A stretch of 48,756 nt of DNA from Pleurotus djamor. Taxonomy: Eukaryota > Basidiomycota > Agaricomycetes > Agaricales > Pleurotaceae. The stretch is from assembly GCA_029747585.1 (NCBI GenBank), contig JAPEVF010000335.1, positions 1 to 48,756 of the forward strand, given 5' to 3'. A program made the position numbers and the translations under genes. The notes below the pieces were generated by a model, which made no database searches, had not been told where the DNA came from, and worked only from the letters and a program-made list of their open reading frames with translations. Of the stretch, positions 1-11,704 are shown one piece after another; the first letter of the stretch is position 1, and each line of letters opens with the position of its first letter.

Positions 1-1407
1 ACATCCCGTCCGACGACACCACCCGGATCTGCAACCCCCCTCTCAGATTCCCCGTTTATCACCCGTCTACCCCTCCCCGGACCCAACTCACCCAATGTCT
101 TAGGTGGCTCGGCGCCGTTACCACCGTTGACGTCGTCCTCGTCGTCGAGACTGCGCACCTTGGCACCGACTTCGTTGGGCCAGACAGCGACCTCATCGTC
201 CTTGGGCCTGTCTTTCAGCCAGCAAACGACGCCGACAGCGAATACGGTATCTAATGGTGTGCCTCCGTCACCGTTGACTTCGATACTGGGACTACCAGCA
301 TCGTCTCATGGGACTCTGCACGCCCCATCCCCATCGATCGCTGCTCAGGGGTACACACCAAAGGTGTCGTTCGACACTTTCGAAAATCCCGTTGCGTCCA
401 TGTTTTCATTTACCTTGCAAGTCAAGTCCGAAGGATACAAACGCACGCGATCAACTAGGGTGTTTCTTTGTGCTTCAAGCCCTGACGAGAGCGGCAGGGA
501 GGCACTGGATTGGGCGCTTGAGTCTTTGGTGCAGGACGGTGATGAGTTGATTGTATGTAGAGGTGTCGATGAAGATGTACTTGGTTCGCGTGTTCCTCTT
601 TTCTCTGGCTGTCGTACACCGTGCCTTACGGAGATTCTTAGAAAAGGACCATGATGTCGTTCGTGAAGAGGCGCGTGAGTTCATGCGCCTCATCCAAGAA
701 AAATCCTTCGAAGGGGACCCTGATCGCAAGGCATGACAATCTCTTGGTATGATCGTTTGGTCAAGATGCTCATCTTTTGCCTCGATTTGTGGGTTCACAG
801 CTTTCCCTGGTGCTCGAATACGTTCCTGGAAAAATTACGGACACACTAGATAGACTTATTGCCCTTTATCGGCCTGATAGCGTTGTTGTAGGCACGCGCG
901 GACGCAGCGTTTGGCAGAACATGACCATTCCAGGTACGCAAACCCACAACGTCTCTAACGACAACCCGAACACGAGTAACTAACCCTTGGATACGCTAAC
1001 AGGCATGTCAAGCATGGGTAGCATCGGTGTCGGCAGCGTCAGCAAGTAAGTTTTTTACCCTTCTTTTTCGCAGTATTTCGTACGCGACATTAACATTGAA
1101 TTCATCGCCAAGGTATTGTCTCACACATTCGCCGGTACCTATTATCGTCGTACGTCCCGAGCGTAAAGTCCGCAAAGCCATTGAGAAACGTCGAGCCGAT
1201 CCGAAGCGAGGGCGTCATTTTGAAGGGTATGTAAATCTTTGCCTTTTGCTCTCGCGTGCCCGGTTGCCCGGTTGCTCATCCCGGACCCACCTTCACAGCG
1301 ACATCTTCCCTAAGACCCAACCCTTGAGCCGACCTGCCACGAGCTCTGGCCAAATCTCCAGGTCGCCACCCACGATGGCATCGTCGCCTACCGACGGAGG
1401 CGAATAG
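1..1407 (+). CDS. Universal stress protein (UspA-like) domain protein, 5' partial
   Basis: Exons <1..583, 642..730, 801..933, 1003..1045, 1113..1226 and 1299..1407 join to an open frame of 356 visible residues. The frame is open to base 1, so the true start lies upstream of the window. The first ~140 residues are Ser/Thr/Pro-rich low complexity. The rest is a UspA-type alpha/beta domain: a first beta strand (RVFLCASSPDESG), a segment around EKDHDVVREEARE, then VVVGTRGRS, a glycine-rich stretch (GSIGVGSVS) and SPVPIIVVRP, which together form the usual nucleotide-binding loop and last strand. Fungal USP proteins of this form are presumed stress-response nucleotide-binding proteins; the substrate is unknown. 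The second intron (731..800) appears to use a GC donor. Exon joins are inferred from continuity of the family pattern. The tail after VVVRP is poorly conserved. Confidence 0.85.
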
Positions 1408-1712
1408 ACCGGACTTTCGGTGAACGGTTGAGTGTCCATTTCTACCTTTTGGCTGTTTCAAGGATGTATCTGCGATTTCGCTACTACGATCATTCACTGC
1501 GTAGTCTTGCTGAGAATGTAATTATATGTATTTGCTTAGAGAAAACCTTTTGGAACTTGGGTTCAAAGTATTTGGCGACGCAGACACGCGTTACGAATGT
1601 GACGTCATGCGTGACCTGTGACCTCCCTCTTTGTGACATCCACTTACGTAACACGCTTTGTTGACCACAACGTCCGACGACCAACTCCTCCGCAATCCCC
1701 TTGTAATCCGCA
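1408..1712. other. Intergenic spacer between USP and WW genes
   Basis: This 305 bp spacer shows no gene. It presumably holds the 3' end of the stress protein gene and the promoter of the WW-domain gene. Two short direct-repeat-like runs containing gtgac occur near 1600-1630, close to the WW start. Confidence 0.5.
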
Positions 1713-2545
1713 ATGGCCGACTCTGCTAGTAAAGAGATGATGAAGACAATGAAAGAGGCGACAAAGTCCCCAGAGCCGACGAAAGAAAACGAAAACGCTG
1801 CTGCAGAGTCATCGAAAGAGGCGGAGGAGCCAACACCTGAGTCGACATCGCCAGCTGAAGCTCAGGCTGAGGCATCAAGCTCGTCGGCAACTCCTCAGAC
1901 AGCGTGGCAAGCTATATACTCTCCCTCGCACGGTGCCTACTATTTTTATAATACAGAAACGCAAGAAACTACATGGACCAACCCCCTGCAAGAACAAGAG
2001 GCCTCTACCTCTGCCTCGACTTCCACGCTACAAGAGCCGGAATCGGAGCCTTCTGCGTCTGAAGCCCCAGAACCATCTGGTGGTCCAGCGCCGACGTACA
2101 CAGCTGCTCAACAAGCCGCTATAGCAGCGGGGATCGATCCCTCTCTTGCTTATCTCGACCCTTCTCTAGCATATGCTGGGATACCTGGTGGATCAGCTGC
2201 TCCAAATGGTCAACCTTCGTTCACAGCAAAATTTAATGCTCGTACGGGCGCGTTTTCTGCGAATAATTCGCGCGATCCAACCCATTTGTCCGAGTATGAG
2301 AGGGCGAAGAGGATGAGCGAGTTTTATTTTGATGTCGGGCAGTGGGAGAAGGATGTTGCTACTCGACAGGAGGAAGAGGCCCAGGAGGGTGGAAAGAAGA
2401 GGAAGCGGCTTACAAAGAAAGATTTGGTCAGTTTTTCTTTTTCTTCTTTATCGAACCAGTGAGCTGATTTGGCTTGTAATAGGATCGATTCAAGGAGCAG
2501 AAACGTCTGAAAAAGATAGCTAAGACAGCATGGCTGCGTCAATGA
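1713..2545 (+). CDS. WW-domain protein (258 aa)
   Basis: Exons 1713..2426 and 2483..2545 (56 bp intron with gtcagt donor and aatag acceptor) give 258 aa. The N-terminus is Glu/Ser/Ala-rich and disordered. A single WW domain lies at about residues 62-94, with the two signature tryptophans at ~65 and ~88 and the closing Pro at ~91. A second low-complexity stretch follows. The conserved C-terminal part contains HLSEYERAKRMSEFYFDV and a basic KKRKRLTKKDLDRFKEQK tail ending in AKTAWLRQ. WW domains bind proline-rich ligands. Fungal proteins with this layout are probably nuclear and possibly linked to splicing, but that role is inference. The ATG at 1713 is the first in frame. No specific orthologue name is claimed. 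Confidence 0.88.
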
Positions 2546-3674
2546 ACAGTTATCTTCTAGTACTGCTCAGTCTATTGTGCTAGGCAATGGAAATGTTTCG
2601 ATTATCTCGACTTGGCACACGATGACCCGATTTACCCGATCGCGATACCCTATGTCCTTGAGCTGCTCGAATCCTGCTACGCTCTTGTCTCTGTTATCTG
2701 CGCAACCTGTAGCGGCGAGTCGCCCTTCCGTAACAATTTTCGCGCTTTCACCGCCAAGGAATGAATCTCTTGTCTTTGCATCAATCTTCTGTCTTTTCAA
2801 TGCATATGCCGCCATGCCGCGAAGCTCATGTAACATAACAGCGGCGCAAGCTGATGGTATATGTATGTCGATCGCTGTGCTTGTTTTGGGATAGTTGTTT
2901 CTTAACGCCAAAATTGGGCATCCCCTCGCCCAAACACACGGTATACGCCCACCGCTCAAAAATTCTGGCTGTAGGTCTGTGCACGACTGACTGACGCATT
3001 TACTACAGGTCTAAATATAACGGCAAAGTCGATGCCTTCCAACTGCTTTCCCTAGACTGTGAGTATGTTTCACGGTGAAGTGGTCTCTGACATAGACTGA
3101 ACGTGGTCCGACATCTGCGCCTGGTGATTGATAGACGCGTTGAAAACACTGCTTCCTCTGCCAATCAGGGCTTTATCACCCCGCGCCTCGCACTTGTTGG
3201 TGTCTGAGGTCCCGCGAGGGAGTCCGTGCGATCTGCTAGCCCAACGCCCCGATAATCGTTGCACAGGAAATGCGACTCGCCACCTGTCGTTCAACTGCTT
3301 TCCCCATCGCCGGTAGCGTTTCACGCCGAGCTTCCCATGTCAAAGGCTGCGATCCCAAGCTTCTCACCTCACAACCAAACTGGCGGCGGCGCACGAACAC
3401 ACCCGGTATTCCCATAGTGCTACAGTCTCTGTATCTGGGGCGGTGGTTTCTACGCCTCGAAGCTATCTTTCACCGCAAATGCAGTAAACTGTTAGCTCCA
3501 AAGCGACGACGAAGATGAAGTGCTTGCAAGGATAAGCGCCACTACCGAGCTCGTTGTTTGCGTCGCTCTTTGGGCTTTATCGGATTCCATAGGGTGCAAA
3601 ATTCAGTGCTCTCTGCGATCCATAGAGCTCACAGCTCATAGTCACAGGCATGGATCTTAAATGGTTTGAGTCTG
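2546..3674. other. Intergenic region without a recognisable gene
   Basis: About 1.1 kb between the WW gene and a TATA box at 3675. The longest open frame is 130 codons on the minus strand (2567-2959). It has a coding-like composition but no family I recognise and no clear splice partners. Nothing else convincing was seen on either strand. Confidence 0.45.
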
Positions 3675-3682
3675 TATAAAAA
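3675..3682 (+). promoter_or_regulatory. TATA box (tataaaaa)
   Basis: tataaaaa is followed by a long pyrimidine-rich stretch (about 3699-3760) of the kind found at fungal transcription starts. It lies 157 bp before the ATG of the small Asn/Thr-rich frame at 3832. A possible 5'-UTR intron (gtaagg donor near 3769, ctaat branch-like site, ggctag acceptor near 3815) sits between box and ATG. Confidence 0.4.
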
Positions 3683-3831
3683 GTGTGGAACAGACCACCT
3701 TTTTTGTCTTCGTTTTCTCGTTGCTCACTGATTCTCACTAGCAAGCCTCTCTCCTTCCAACACCAGTAAGGTTTACACTTTGCCCAGTTGTCCATAACTA
3801 ATACTTGAGGCTAGCCCAACGTACTCGAACA

Positions 3832-4105
3832 ATGTCGTCGTCGTCCTTTTTTTGCTGGCGCCACCGGCGGCAACTTCGGTAACGTGCATCACTCGACAAA
3901 CCAGGGCGACCAACACACCCATCGCACGAATACCACAAACACATCGAGTAACTCAAACCAAACTACCAACAATGTTCAATCCAGTGTTGGAAACAAATAT
4001 TGTATGTCCGCTCCCGTACCTAGAGTCATACGAAACTCCTTTGACTCACCGATCTGCTCTGCACAGCTACCAGAAACTACACCAGCACCCGTTGATGTGC
4101 ACTAA
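3832..4105 (+). pseudogene. Small Asn/Thr/His-rich protein gene, apparently frameshifted
   Basis: An ATG at 3832 opens a frame (MSSSSFF...) that runs into the wrong phase at a run of seven T (about 3847-3853). The adjoining frame encodes a Gly-Asn/Thr/Ser/His-rich stretch (GNFGNVHHSTNQGDQHTH and onward) resembling short repetitive basidiomycete proteins, continuing to a stop at 4103-4105. A gtatgt site at 4002 and a gcacag acceptor at 4066 could delimit a 65 bp intron that would change the C-terminus. The upstream TATA box and possible spliced leader suggest a once or still expressed gene. The break could be a real single-base insertion or a homopolymer sequencing error. No function is assigned. 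Confidence 0.4.
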
Positions 4106-4232
4106 GCCGCAAGGAGCATGGAGACATAATCCGTGTGCAAGGAACCGTTGATGTTGGCATTGGCAGAATCAACTACTTTGTGTGTCGAGTATAGCATGTT
4201 TAGAAATGTCAGACGTGTTTTCCACAGCACCC

Positions 4233-5657
4233 CTAAGGCTCTGGAGTATCAACGAACAGGATAGCGGCCATATCAGGAGGGTAACGTTCTCCCTTTGCAG
4301 CATCAGCCACTTTGGCGACCTCCCGCACCTCAGCGATATCCTCAGGTGTCAGAGTAAGCGACGCCGCTGCCAAGTTCTCATGGAGATACTGAAGGGAGAC
4401 AGGTGTGAGTCGCCACGTCAAGAAAAGAGGGCGGACGGGGCGAACCTTGACACGCTTTGTTCCAGGAATGGGGATGATATCAGGCCCTTGAGCAAGGAGC
4501 CATGCCAACGAAACTTGGCCAGCTGTAGCCCCTCCATGTCTTTGCCCCACAGCCTTCAATCCGTCCGCGATCTTGAGAATATTAGGGAAATTCTCCTTGC
4601 TATACCTAGCAACTCTTCGCCTGAAGTCGTCCGGCTCGAAATCATCAGGCGATTTCTATGAAAGCGGAAGCGAAAAGCTCTTTAGCATGTGGCATGTGGC
4701 TACAATAACTAGGAAGTAAATCACTTACATAAATGCCGGTCAAGAGTCCGCGACCCAGCGGAGAGTAAGCGACGATCTTCACACCGAGCTCCCGTGCCGT
4801 TTCTAGAAGCCCGATCTCCTTGCTCTCGATGTCCAGAGTAAATGGGGAATACTCTACTTGGACAGCAGTAATTGGATGAACGGCGTGTGCTCGACGTAAG
4901 GTTTTTGAAGAGCACTCGGACAGTCCGATATACTTGACTTTGCCTTCCCTGTAAGTATAACTTAATGGATATTCGGCATGAGATGTGATGAATTAATTTA
5001 CTTCACCAACTCGGCCATGGCACCAACTGTTTTCTAGAAAGGAATCCTAAGTTGAGCGAATCAACGAGACGGATGTACAAGGATCCCACCTCGATGGGGA
5101 CCGTAGGATCCGTGCGCTGATGAAGAATGAGTCAAACGGAATGAGGATTGTGCTCGATGCGTACGTGGAAGTAATAGAGATCAATACAATCAACTCCAAG
5201 TCGCTTGAGTGATTTCTCGGCAGCTGCTTTGACATATTCGGGATCACCGTTGATCAGCCGAGTAGGACTACTTCGGAGACCAAACTTGGTGGCCAAGAAG
5301 ATGTCTTGTCTCTTGCCTCTCCTCTGAAACCTGCGGCGGTGGCAAAGGTCGTTCAAATTGTGTGAAGCTTAAGTTGATGATGGATGTGATGAAAGCCTAC
5401 CATTTCCCAATCAGATCTTCTGAGTCTTTGTAAACGTCGGCCGTGTCCCAGAGACGACATCCAGCCTCATACGCTGCATCCAGAACCTGTGAAACTTCGC
5501 GTTGGTGCGATGAGAGCCTACAAGCGCCGGGCGTCGGACTTACCGCGAACCTCTCTTCGTCTGATTGAGTCTGGCCATAGAAGGCAGAGATGCCCATAAG
5601 GCCGAAACCCAGCGCAGAGACATCAGCGTCACCGAGTTTACGAGTGGGCAGGGTCAT
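4233..5657 (-). CDS. Aldo-keto reductase (336 aa)
   Basis: Eight exons: 5657..5544, 5486..5401, 5330..5165, 5116..5090, 5033..5002, 4948..4729, 4655..4446, 4388..4233; total 1011 nt. The protein starts [17 protein letters not shown] and is a complete (alpha/beta)8 NADP-dependent reductase of the yeast/plant AKR type. Catalytic residues are visible: Asp52 and Tyr57 (WDTADVY), Lys82 (LATKFG), His122 (DLYYFH). NADP-site features include GLSECS, the [11 protein letters not shown] strand and IPIPGTKR near the C-terminus. It probably reduces small carbonyl compounds in the cytosol; the substrate cannot be read from sequence. Two exons are very short (27 and 32 bp), but all phases close and no stop interrupts. 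A TATA box lies about 105 bp upstream. The longer in-frame ATG upstream (5810) is rejected because the family N-terminus begins at MTLPTRKLG. Confidence 0.93.
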
Positions 5658-6021
5658 TTTTTCAGGTTGGGTTGGACTAGCGTCCTTGTGGTTGTGGTGA
5701 AAGAATCGCGAGAGCGAAGATGGCCAATGCATGTTTGGATTCGTCCTAAAAGAGGACTTGCCTTTTATACAGATAGCTAATGTTGCCTGGACACAAGACC
5801 GCGACCACATGAACGTTGATTAGAAGCTTCACGCCTGCATCATGGACTGAGGACGTCTCCAAAATAACATTGACGTCAGGGGCGAGCGGATTTTGGGTGG
5901 CACGATGAAACGTTGCATCCATGATGAATAACGATAGCATTCTAAAGTACATACAATATATCCGATAAGTACGCTATATCAAGCGAAAGCAAAGACAAAT
6001 CACAGAACAACATCACTGGTA
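5658..6021. other. Spacer between aldo-keto reductase start and 7TM gene A stop
   Basis: 364 bp holding the reductase promoter (see the TATA box at 5761-5770) and the 3' flank of 7TM gene A. No open frame of note. Confidence 0.5.
5761..5770 (-). promoter_or_regulatory. TATA box of the aldo-keto reductase gene
   Basis: Read on the minus strand this is gtataaaagg, about 105 bp upstream of the reductase ATG. It is the best TATA match in the spacer. Confidence 0.45.
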
Positions 6022-7391
6022 TTAAGCATCGATTTCATTCTTATCGACTCGATCGACACGCTCCTTGTCGCTAGTGGTGCTAGCAAGCGTGTCTTGGTGG
6101 GTTTCTTGGACGACATTGAGTGAAACGTGTGTGGTAAATGCGATGTCCGACGTCGCAGCTCCACGGCCAGTCACAGCAGCGAAACTTGCGGCTTTCCCGG
6201 AGGGTGGCGAGACTGGACTGAGACCCGCGGAAATGGTGACGATAATCAAAGCAGGAACGATACCCTAGGCCAAGGCTTATGAGGAAACAAACGACAAGGT
6301 GTGTAGGGAAAGCACTCACGGCCATTTGCGAGATGATGTCCAACGCGATCGAGACGCCATTGTGGCCGAGGGCGTAAAGAACTAGGTATGTGATCTGAAG
6401 CCAATCTCAATGTGGGTTCAAAGAGTGGGTGAAAATGACGCACCCAGGCGAAGGCGTATAGAGCCCCAGATTCTATGATAACGAGTGACTCGAAAACAAG
6501 GGTAGAAAAGCCGTGCAATCTCTTCATCGTCCGATGGTGGAGTCTTGACATCGATCAGCACCCAGCAAACGAGGTCGACGCCATCCACTTACAGTAGCTT
6601 GATCGCCATCATAGAAGTCAAGAACACGTTGGTCGTAGTGGAGAAGGAGATGCCAGTGACTTGCCACGTTCTGATGGGGTGTCTCTGTGCTTGATCAAAG
6701 ACTTCTTGAAGATCGTTAGTTTTCAGAGTATTGAGCGAAGCATAGCTAGAGCCAATATAACCATAGAACGCGGCTAGCGAAGCAAGTCAGAATGTGAGTT
6801 GTTGTTTTGATGGGGGGGCTTACTGGTAACACCGATAACGAGGATACAAGGAACGATGATGACTCGCTTGTCTCTGTTGTAGATGACCCATGCACGCCAA
6901 GTGAGCAGAATATCTGCCATGATGCACTAAAGGATGAATGAGAAGGTGACATCGATACAGATTAACGGACAACTGACATTGAGAAATTCGATGGCGATCT
7001 GTGCGAGACCAAACCTCGCAAACGCCTTAACGTCTCGAGTATTTGGGTCAACCTTGCCTCCAAACTCACGTATATCCTGGTAGATAACCATGACATAATG
7101 GGTGGAGGAGACGGCATACATAGCATAGATGGTGGCAAGGCCGAGCCAATTCCGCCGCGAGGAAGTAGTCGGTTTATAACTGCGGGAAAGACGATTTGAG
7201 TGAGTAGTCAAGTACCTCAGCTCGAAAGCCTCGCACATTACAAAATAGGTAGCAGCCCAAAGAAGTACGGTAAAGATGCCTGGAACACAGATCAACAGGC
7301 AAATCCTCGCATGCTGAGTGGAGCAAGACGAACCTTGAAGGAAAGACATGAAGAAAATAGATATAATCAACGACTGTGTGACCGAAATCAT
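6022..7391 (-). CDS. 7TM membrane protein, array gene A (341 aa)
   Basis: Exons 7391..7334, 7279..7216, 7179..6978, 6926..6824, 6773..6593, 6543..6444, 6394..6320, 6264..6022 sum to 1026 nt. The protein begins MISVTQSLIISIFF and has seven hydrophobic segments and a hydrophilic C-tail. It belongs to the same family as genes B-E: shared landmarks are a Q-D-I-R-x-F-G motif after TM2, MADILLTWRAWVIY in TM3, FESLVIIESGALY in TM6 and GIVPALIIV in TM7. This orphan basidiomycete 7TM family is receptor-like in topology; ligand and function are unknown. The 36 bp segment 7180..7215 has GT-AG ends but is also in frame, so it may instead be 12 coding codons (353 aa). Exon 3 lacks the intron found in B-D. 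Confidence 0.82.
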
Positions 7392-8273
7392 CTCGGAAGT
7401 CGTTGGTTGGGTTGAGGATGGCGAAGAGCCAGTCGCCTTCTGCCACTGGCAGTTATAAAAAGACAATACAAACAGGGTCTTGTCAGAGTTTAAGGTCTAG
7501 TCAGGGTTGAGTCGAATGACGCTGGGTTCGGCGGCGGAAAACTCCTGAACCTTTCCATATATCGCGATGATCATATGCTACCAGATCATGGAAATGTTCT
7601 GTTTCAAGGGTGCGATTTGATAGACAGGCACTAGAAAAGGAGAGTGGGGTGGGGTAAAGGATGAAAGGATTTATAACTGCAATTCGAATCCAGTAACTTG
7701 TGGTCTCGAACACGCATGTTCAGTCCCATGTGTTTGCCCAACTGGCGGGTCGCAAGCGGTTGCAATGATGCAAGGGGAGTTCCCTTGGATACTAAACGAC
7801 TTGGAGGAGCAGAGACGGACAACGGCGAAATGTCGCAATAGCCCCCTTCCTTCACTTTATCTGCATCTCAGGATGTTTTCAAATACGAAATTCAGAGAGA
7901 CCGAGGGGGTGCGGAATACTTATCTCTCTCGGAGGAGACTTGTCCATTCAGCGATGAGCATTAAGCGCAACAAGTGCTAGCGAACCTCGAAGCGTTGACA
8001 ATGAGGTATGGATGCCACACCAGATGGAGGTCTGAAGTCGAACGGCGATGTCGGGGGTTGGACCGAAAATTTCTTGAAATAGGAGTCTAACAGGAGGATT
8101 GGACCTGGAGCTGAGAATTTGGCGTTTCGTGTTTTCACCATCAACTCTGGGTATGGACAAGGGGTCGCTCATCTACGAAAAGGGGTATACGGGTCTCGAA
8201 AAGCCCAGGAAATGCGGATATCTGGTAACAGGCAAGCCACNGGGGGGAAGAAAAATGGTCTTCAACTCGGGCT
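7392..8273. other. Intergenic region between 7TM genes A and B
   Basis: 882 bp between the start of A and the stop of B. No coding frame was recognised. An N at 8241 precedes a G6 run just downstream of gene B. Confidence 0.45.
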
Positions 8274-9750
8274 TCAGGCAACCTCCTTCGACGGACTCTC
8301 GGGTAAGCATCCAGCCAGAGTTGTTGATTTCTCAGAATCATGTTCCAATGAAGCATCGTCCAGTGTAGCTTCCGGGTCCACGGCAGCACTCGGACGAGCG
8401 GCGAAAGCAAGTGCCGTATGGCTCTGTGAACTCTGAGCGGACGCCGGGCTGATCCCTAACACAACGGCTACTATGATCAGCACCGGGACGATACCCTAGT
8501 AATGAAGACGTCTCAGTACGAGGCTTTGGAATACACTGGGCCCATCACGCACCGCAAGCTCTGCCATGGAATCCATGATGATAGCTGACGCATTGTGCTT
8601 TAACGGGAACGTAAAAATATACATGAACTGTACATAGATTGATCAGACAAGGTAGTTAGGATGACAATAAAAAATGACGTACCCAGCCAATAGTATACAA
8701 CATACCCGACTCAACAATCACCAGTGACTCGAACATCAAGGTTGTAAAACCGAAATGCTTGCGCAACGACCATTGCTGATAGCTAGATACACCCATCAGT
8801 GAGCTAGGACGAGAAAGAGAAAAAGAACACGTACAATAGTCTACCCGCAATCATCACGGTAAGCGTAACGTTCGTAAGGGCACTCAAGACGACAGAGGTG
8901 AGGTGAAATAGGTGAATCTTGAAAGAGCGCAGGTGGACGAAGAGTTCTTCAAGGTTATTCCCTTGCATCGTGTGCATGGGCGTGAAGTAATGACCAAGCC
9001 ATAGAAAGCACGTCACTTGGTAGATCAGGAAATAGTCAGAAATGGGAATGCGCTCAATGGGTGCAACATACCTGTCATACCAATCATGAGGACGGCTGGT
9101 AGCGCGATCGCTACCAAGCTTCCCTGGAAGATGACATACGCTCGCCAAAGGAGCATGAGATCGGCAAGAAGGTACTGTAGCGATGAAAGAGTGAACAGCG
9201 TTTTATTATGTAGGTAGATAAGCAACTCACAACGACATATTGCATTGTGATTTGAGTAAGCCCAAGGACAGCGAAGGCTTTCGCAGAAAATGTTCGGTCA
9301 GCCCCAGTACCTCCAAAGTCACGGATATCTTGGTGTACCATGATCCCAATATGCGCTGTATTACTAGAAAAGTGACAGAAACGTTGAGGGGCGTGGATAT
9401 TCGCATTGATTTGGAGGTGGGAGATAGAGATTCGGCGTCCTTACATTAAGTACATAACAAGAATGATGCTGATGCCTATCCAGGATCGGGCATTTCGCTT
9501 GGAGCGTCTGGTGGGGTTTGTTGGGTGACCCTCAGTCAGGCAGGATGGGGTAAGCACTCACGCAGTTAGGTAGAGTGCGAAGCCGAAAAGAATCGTAAAG
9601 ATAGCTATGCACAGACGATGGAACACTGTGCTTTAGCCGTCGCCCATCCAGAATCTCAAGCAATCACGGAGTGAAGATACTCTACTCACCATGTAGAAAG
9701 CATTTGACGAAGATACACACGAGAAGAGACTGGGTTATGGTGAATGCCAT
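8274..9750 (-). CDS. 7TM membrane protein, array gene B (326 aa)
   Basis: Nine exons: 9750..9690, 9604..9562, 9507..9445, 9363..9231, 9174..9072, 9015..8835, 8782..8683, 8627..8553, 8495..8274 (981 nt). It starts MAFTITQSLLVCIFVKC, as do C and D. Hydrophobic segments fall at roughly residues 6-33, 43-64, 84-108, 115-145, 168-194, 205-228 and 245-275. A conserved loop motif follows TM2 (MVHQDIRDFGG), TM3 carries YLLADLMLLWRAYVIF, and the loop before TM5 contains HTMQGNNLEELF. The C-tail (~60 aa) is polar and presumably cytosolic. Length and every exon size except the last match gene D, and all match gene C, showing recent tandem duplication. A TATA-like element (tataagtat on the minus strand, 9776-9784) lies 26 bp above the ATG. 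Receptor or transporter activity is inference only. Confidence 0.88.
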
Positions 9751-10266
9751 ATGTTGAACGATTGAACACGAGAACATACTTATAGCAGTCGTGAAGAGCA
9801 CGATCCTGGTAGCGTGTGTGTGCTGTCAATAGCGGAATCAATTTACGGATACCGTATATGGACTCCATAGAGAAGATGCACAATACCTCATCGAATGATG
9901 AAGGATGAAGCTGACACCTTGCACGGAAGACAACATAAGGAACGGTTGTTTTGACATGCCACCAATCCAGCGGGACTGAATTGAATTCGGATGAGTCTGA
10001 TTAGTGGTGTGAGTCTTCGGGAATCGGTAGTGCCCAGGGCACGCTGATACTAATAGGATTCGGTGGTCAATGGTGGGTAAGGGGGATCCTTGGGGTGCTT
10101 AGGGGCGGCACATTTCAGTCGTCCTCAGTAAGGAAACCAAAACGTGGTCATTACGCAGAAGGCATCAAGAAAAGCGAAGGCTACGAGTACGGAGCTAGCC
10201 AGGTCCAGCATCGAACCAAGGAAAGGGGGAACGAAAACGAAACAAGGACCAGGTAAAATTTTGCGT
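9751..10266. other. Intergenic region between 7TM genes B and C
   Basis: 516 bp with no gene seen. It should contain the promoter of B (minus strand) and the 3' flank of C. Confidence 0.45.
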
Positions 10267-11704
10267 TCAGCATTCTTTCGAAGCATCCTGCGTTGGCTCG
10301 TCGATTGGTGTGGGAGGTGTTTTGACAGCACCTGACTCTGAGTCTGCGACGTCCAGCGTATCCTGTGAGTCAGCGGCAGCCTTCGGATTGGCAGCAAACG
10401 CAAGCGCCGTACGACTCTGTGCGCTTTGCGCCGAGGCCGGGGTATAGCCGAGCACAATCGCCACCATGATCAGCACCGGGACGATTCCCTATACAATCGA
10501 ATTGAGTAACCTCATCAAAGGAGAGTAAAATTGAGNAAAGTTGTACCCCGAGTTCAGCCATGGAGTCCATTATTATAGCGGAGGCGTTATGCTTCAATGC
10601 GTATGTAAAGATGTACATGAACTAGGGGGGAACATCAGGTTAGATGTCCTTGAACGCGATATACGAGATACTCACCCAGCCGATCGTATATAACGCACCC
10701 GACTCAACTATCACCAACGACTCAAACATGAGAGTCGTGTAGCCGAAATGCTTGCGCATTGACCATTGCTGGGCACTACGCAGACATCGCACGTTATCAA
10801 TAGCATTGTTCGGTAGAAGAGCAGGATGACGTACAAGAGTTTGCCTGCAATCATACTGGTGAGTGTCAAGTTCGTCAGTGCACTCATGATCACCGACGCG
10901 AGGTGAAAACGGCGTATTTTGAAGGAACGCAGCTGGACAAATAGTTCGGTGAGATTGTTTCCTTCCATCGTGTACATCGGCTTGAAGTAATGGCCGAGCC
11001 AGAGAAAGCTTGTAACTGAGGAGATATCATGAGAAGGGACCTTTGCTTCGACGACTTGGTTGGTTATCACGCACCAGTCATGCCGAGTACGAGGACAGCT
11101 GGTATTGAAACCACTCGTAAACTTCCTTGGAAGATGACGTAGGCTCGCCAAAGGAGCAGGAGATCAGCCAGGAGGTACTTGTAAGAAAGGAAAAGAATCA
11201 GCGGCGTTGGCCAAAAGATATTTGCGAAGGGAACTTACTACGATAGTTTGCATTGTGATCTGAATCAGTCCGAAGACAGCAAAGGCTTTCGCTGATGGTA
11301 TTCGCCCAGCCCCTGCGCTTCCCATATCACGAATATCTTGGTGCATCATCATCCCAATGTGGGCTGTATTTCTGAGCGGGAAAGTAGTCTTCAGTCTGGC
11401 TGGAAATGGGAAAAGACAATGGGCATACATTAAGTACATGATCATAACTGTGCCTATGCCTATCCAGGAGCGAGGTCTTCGCTTGGCGCGTCTGAGCAGA
11501 TTTCATTGAGCTTAGCAAGGTGAATTCATGCGAACGCTTACATCGTGAGGTAAATAGCAAAACCTAGGAGAACTGTAAAGATAGCTATATAATGATGGAG
11601 TTTGGTCAACTTTAATTGGACAAGATCGGGTTGGCATGCGTACCATGAAGAAAGCATTTAACGAAGATGCATATCAGAAGTGACTGAGTTATAGTGAATG
11701 CCAT
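10267..11704 (-). CDS. 7TM membrane protein, array gene C (326 aa)
   Basis: Nine exons: 11704..11644, 11584..11542, 11491..11429, 11371..11239, 11177..11075, 11015..10835, 10775..10676, 10621..10547, 10488..10267 (981 nt). Every exon is the same length as in gene B. Landmarks are MAFTITQSLLICIFVKC, MMMHQDIRDMG, YLLADLLLLWRAYVIF, YTMEGNNLTELF and GIVPVLIMVAIVLG. An N at 10536 lies in the last intron and does not affect coding. The C-tail is polar. The function is unknown, as for B. The close match in protein and exon lengths makes B and C the most similar pair in the array by eye. Confidence 0.88.
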
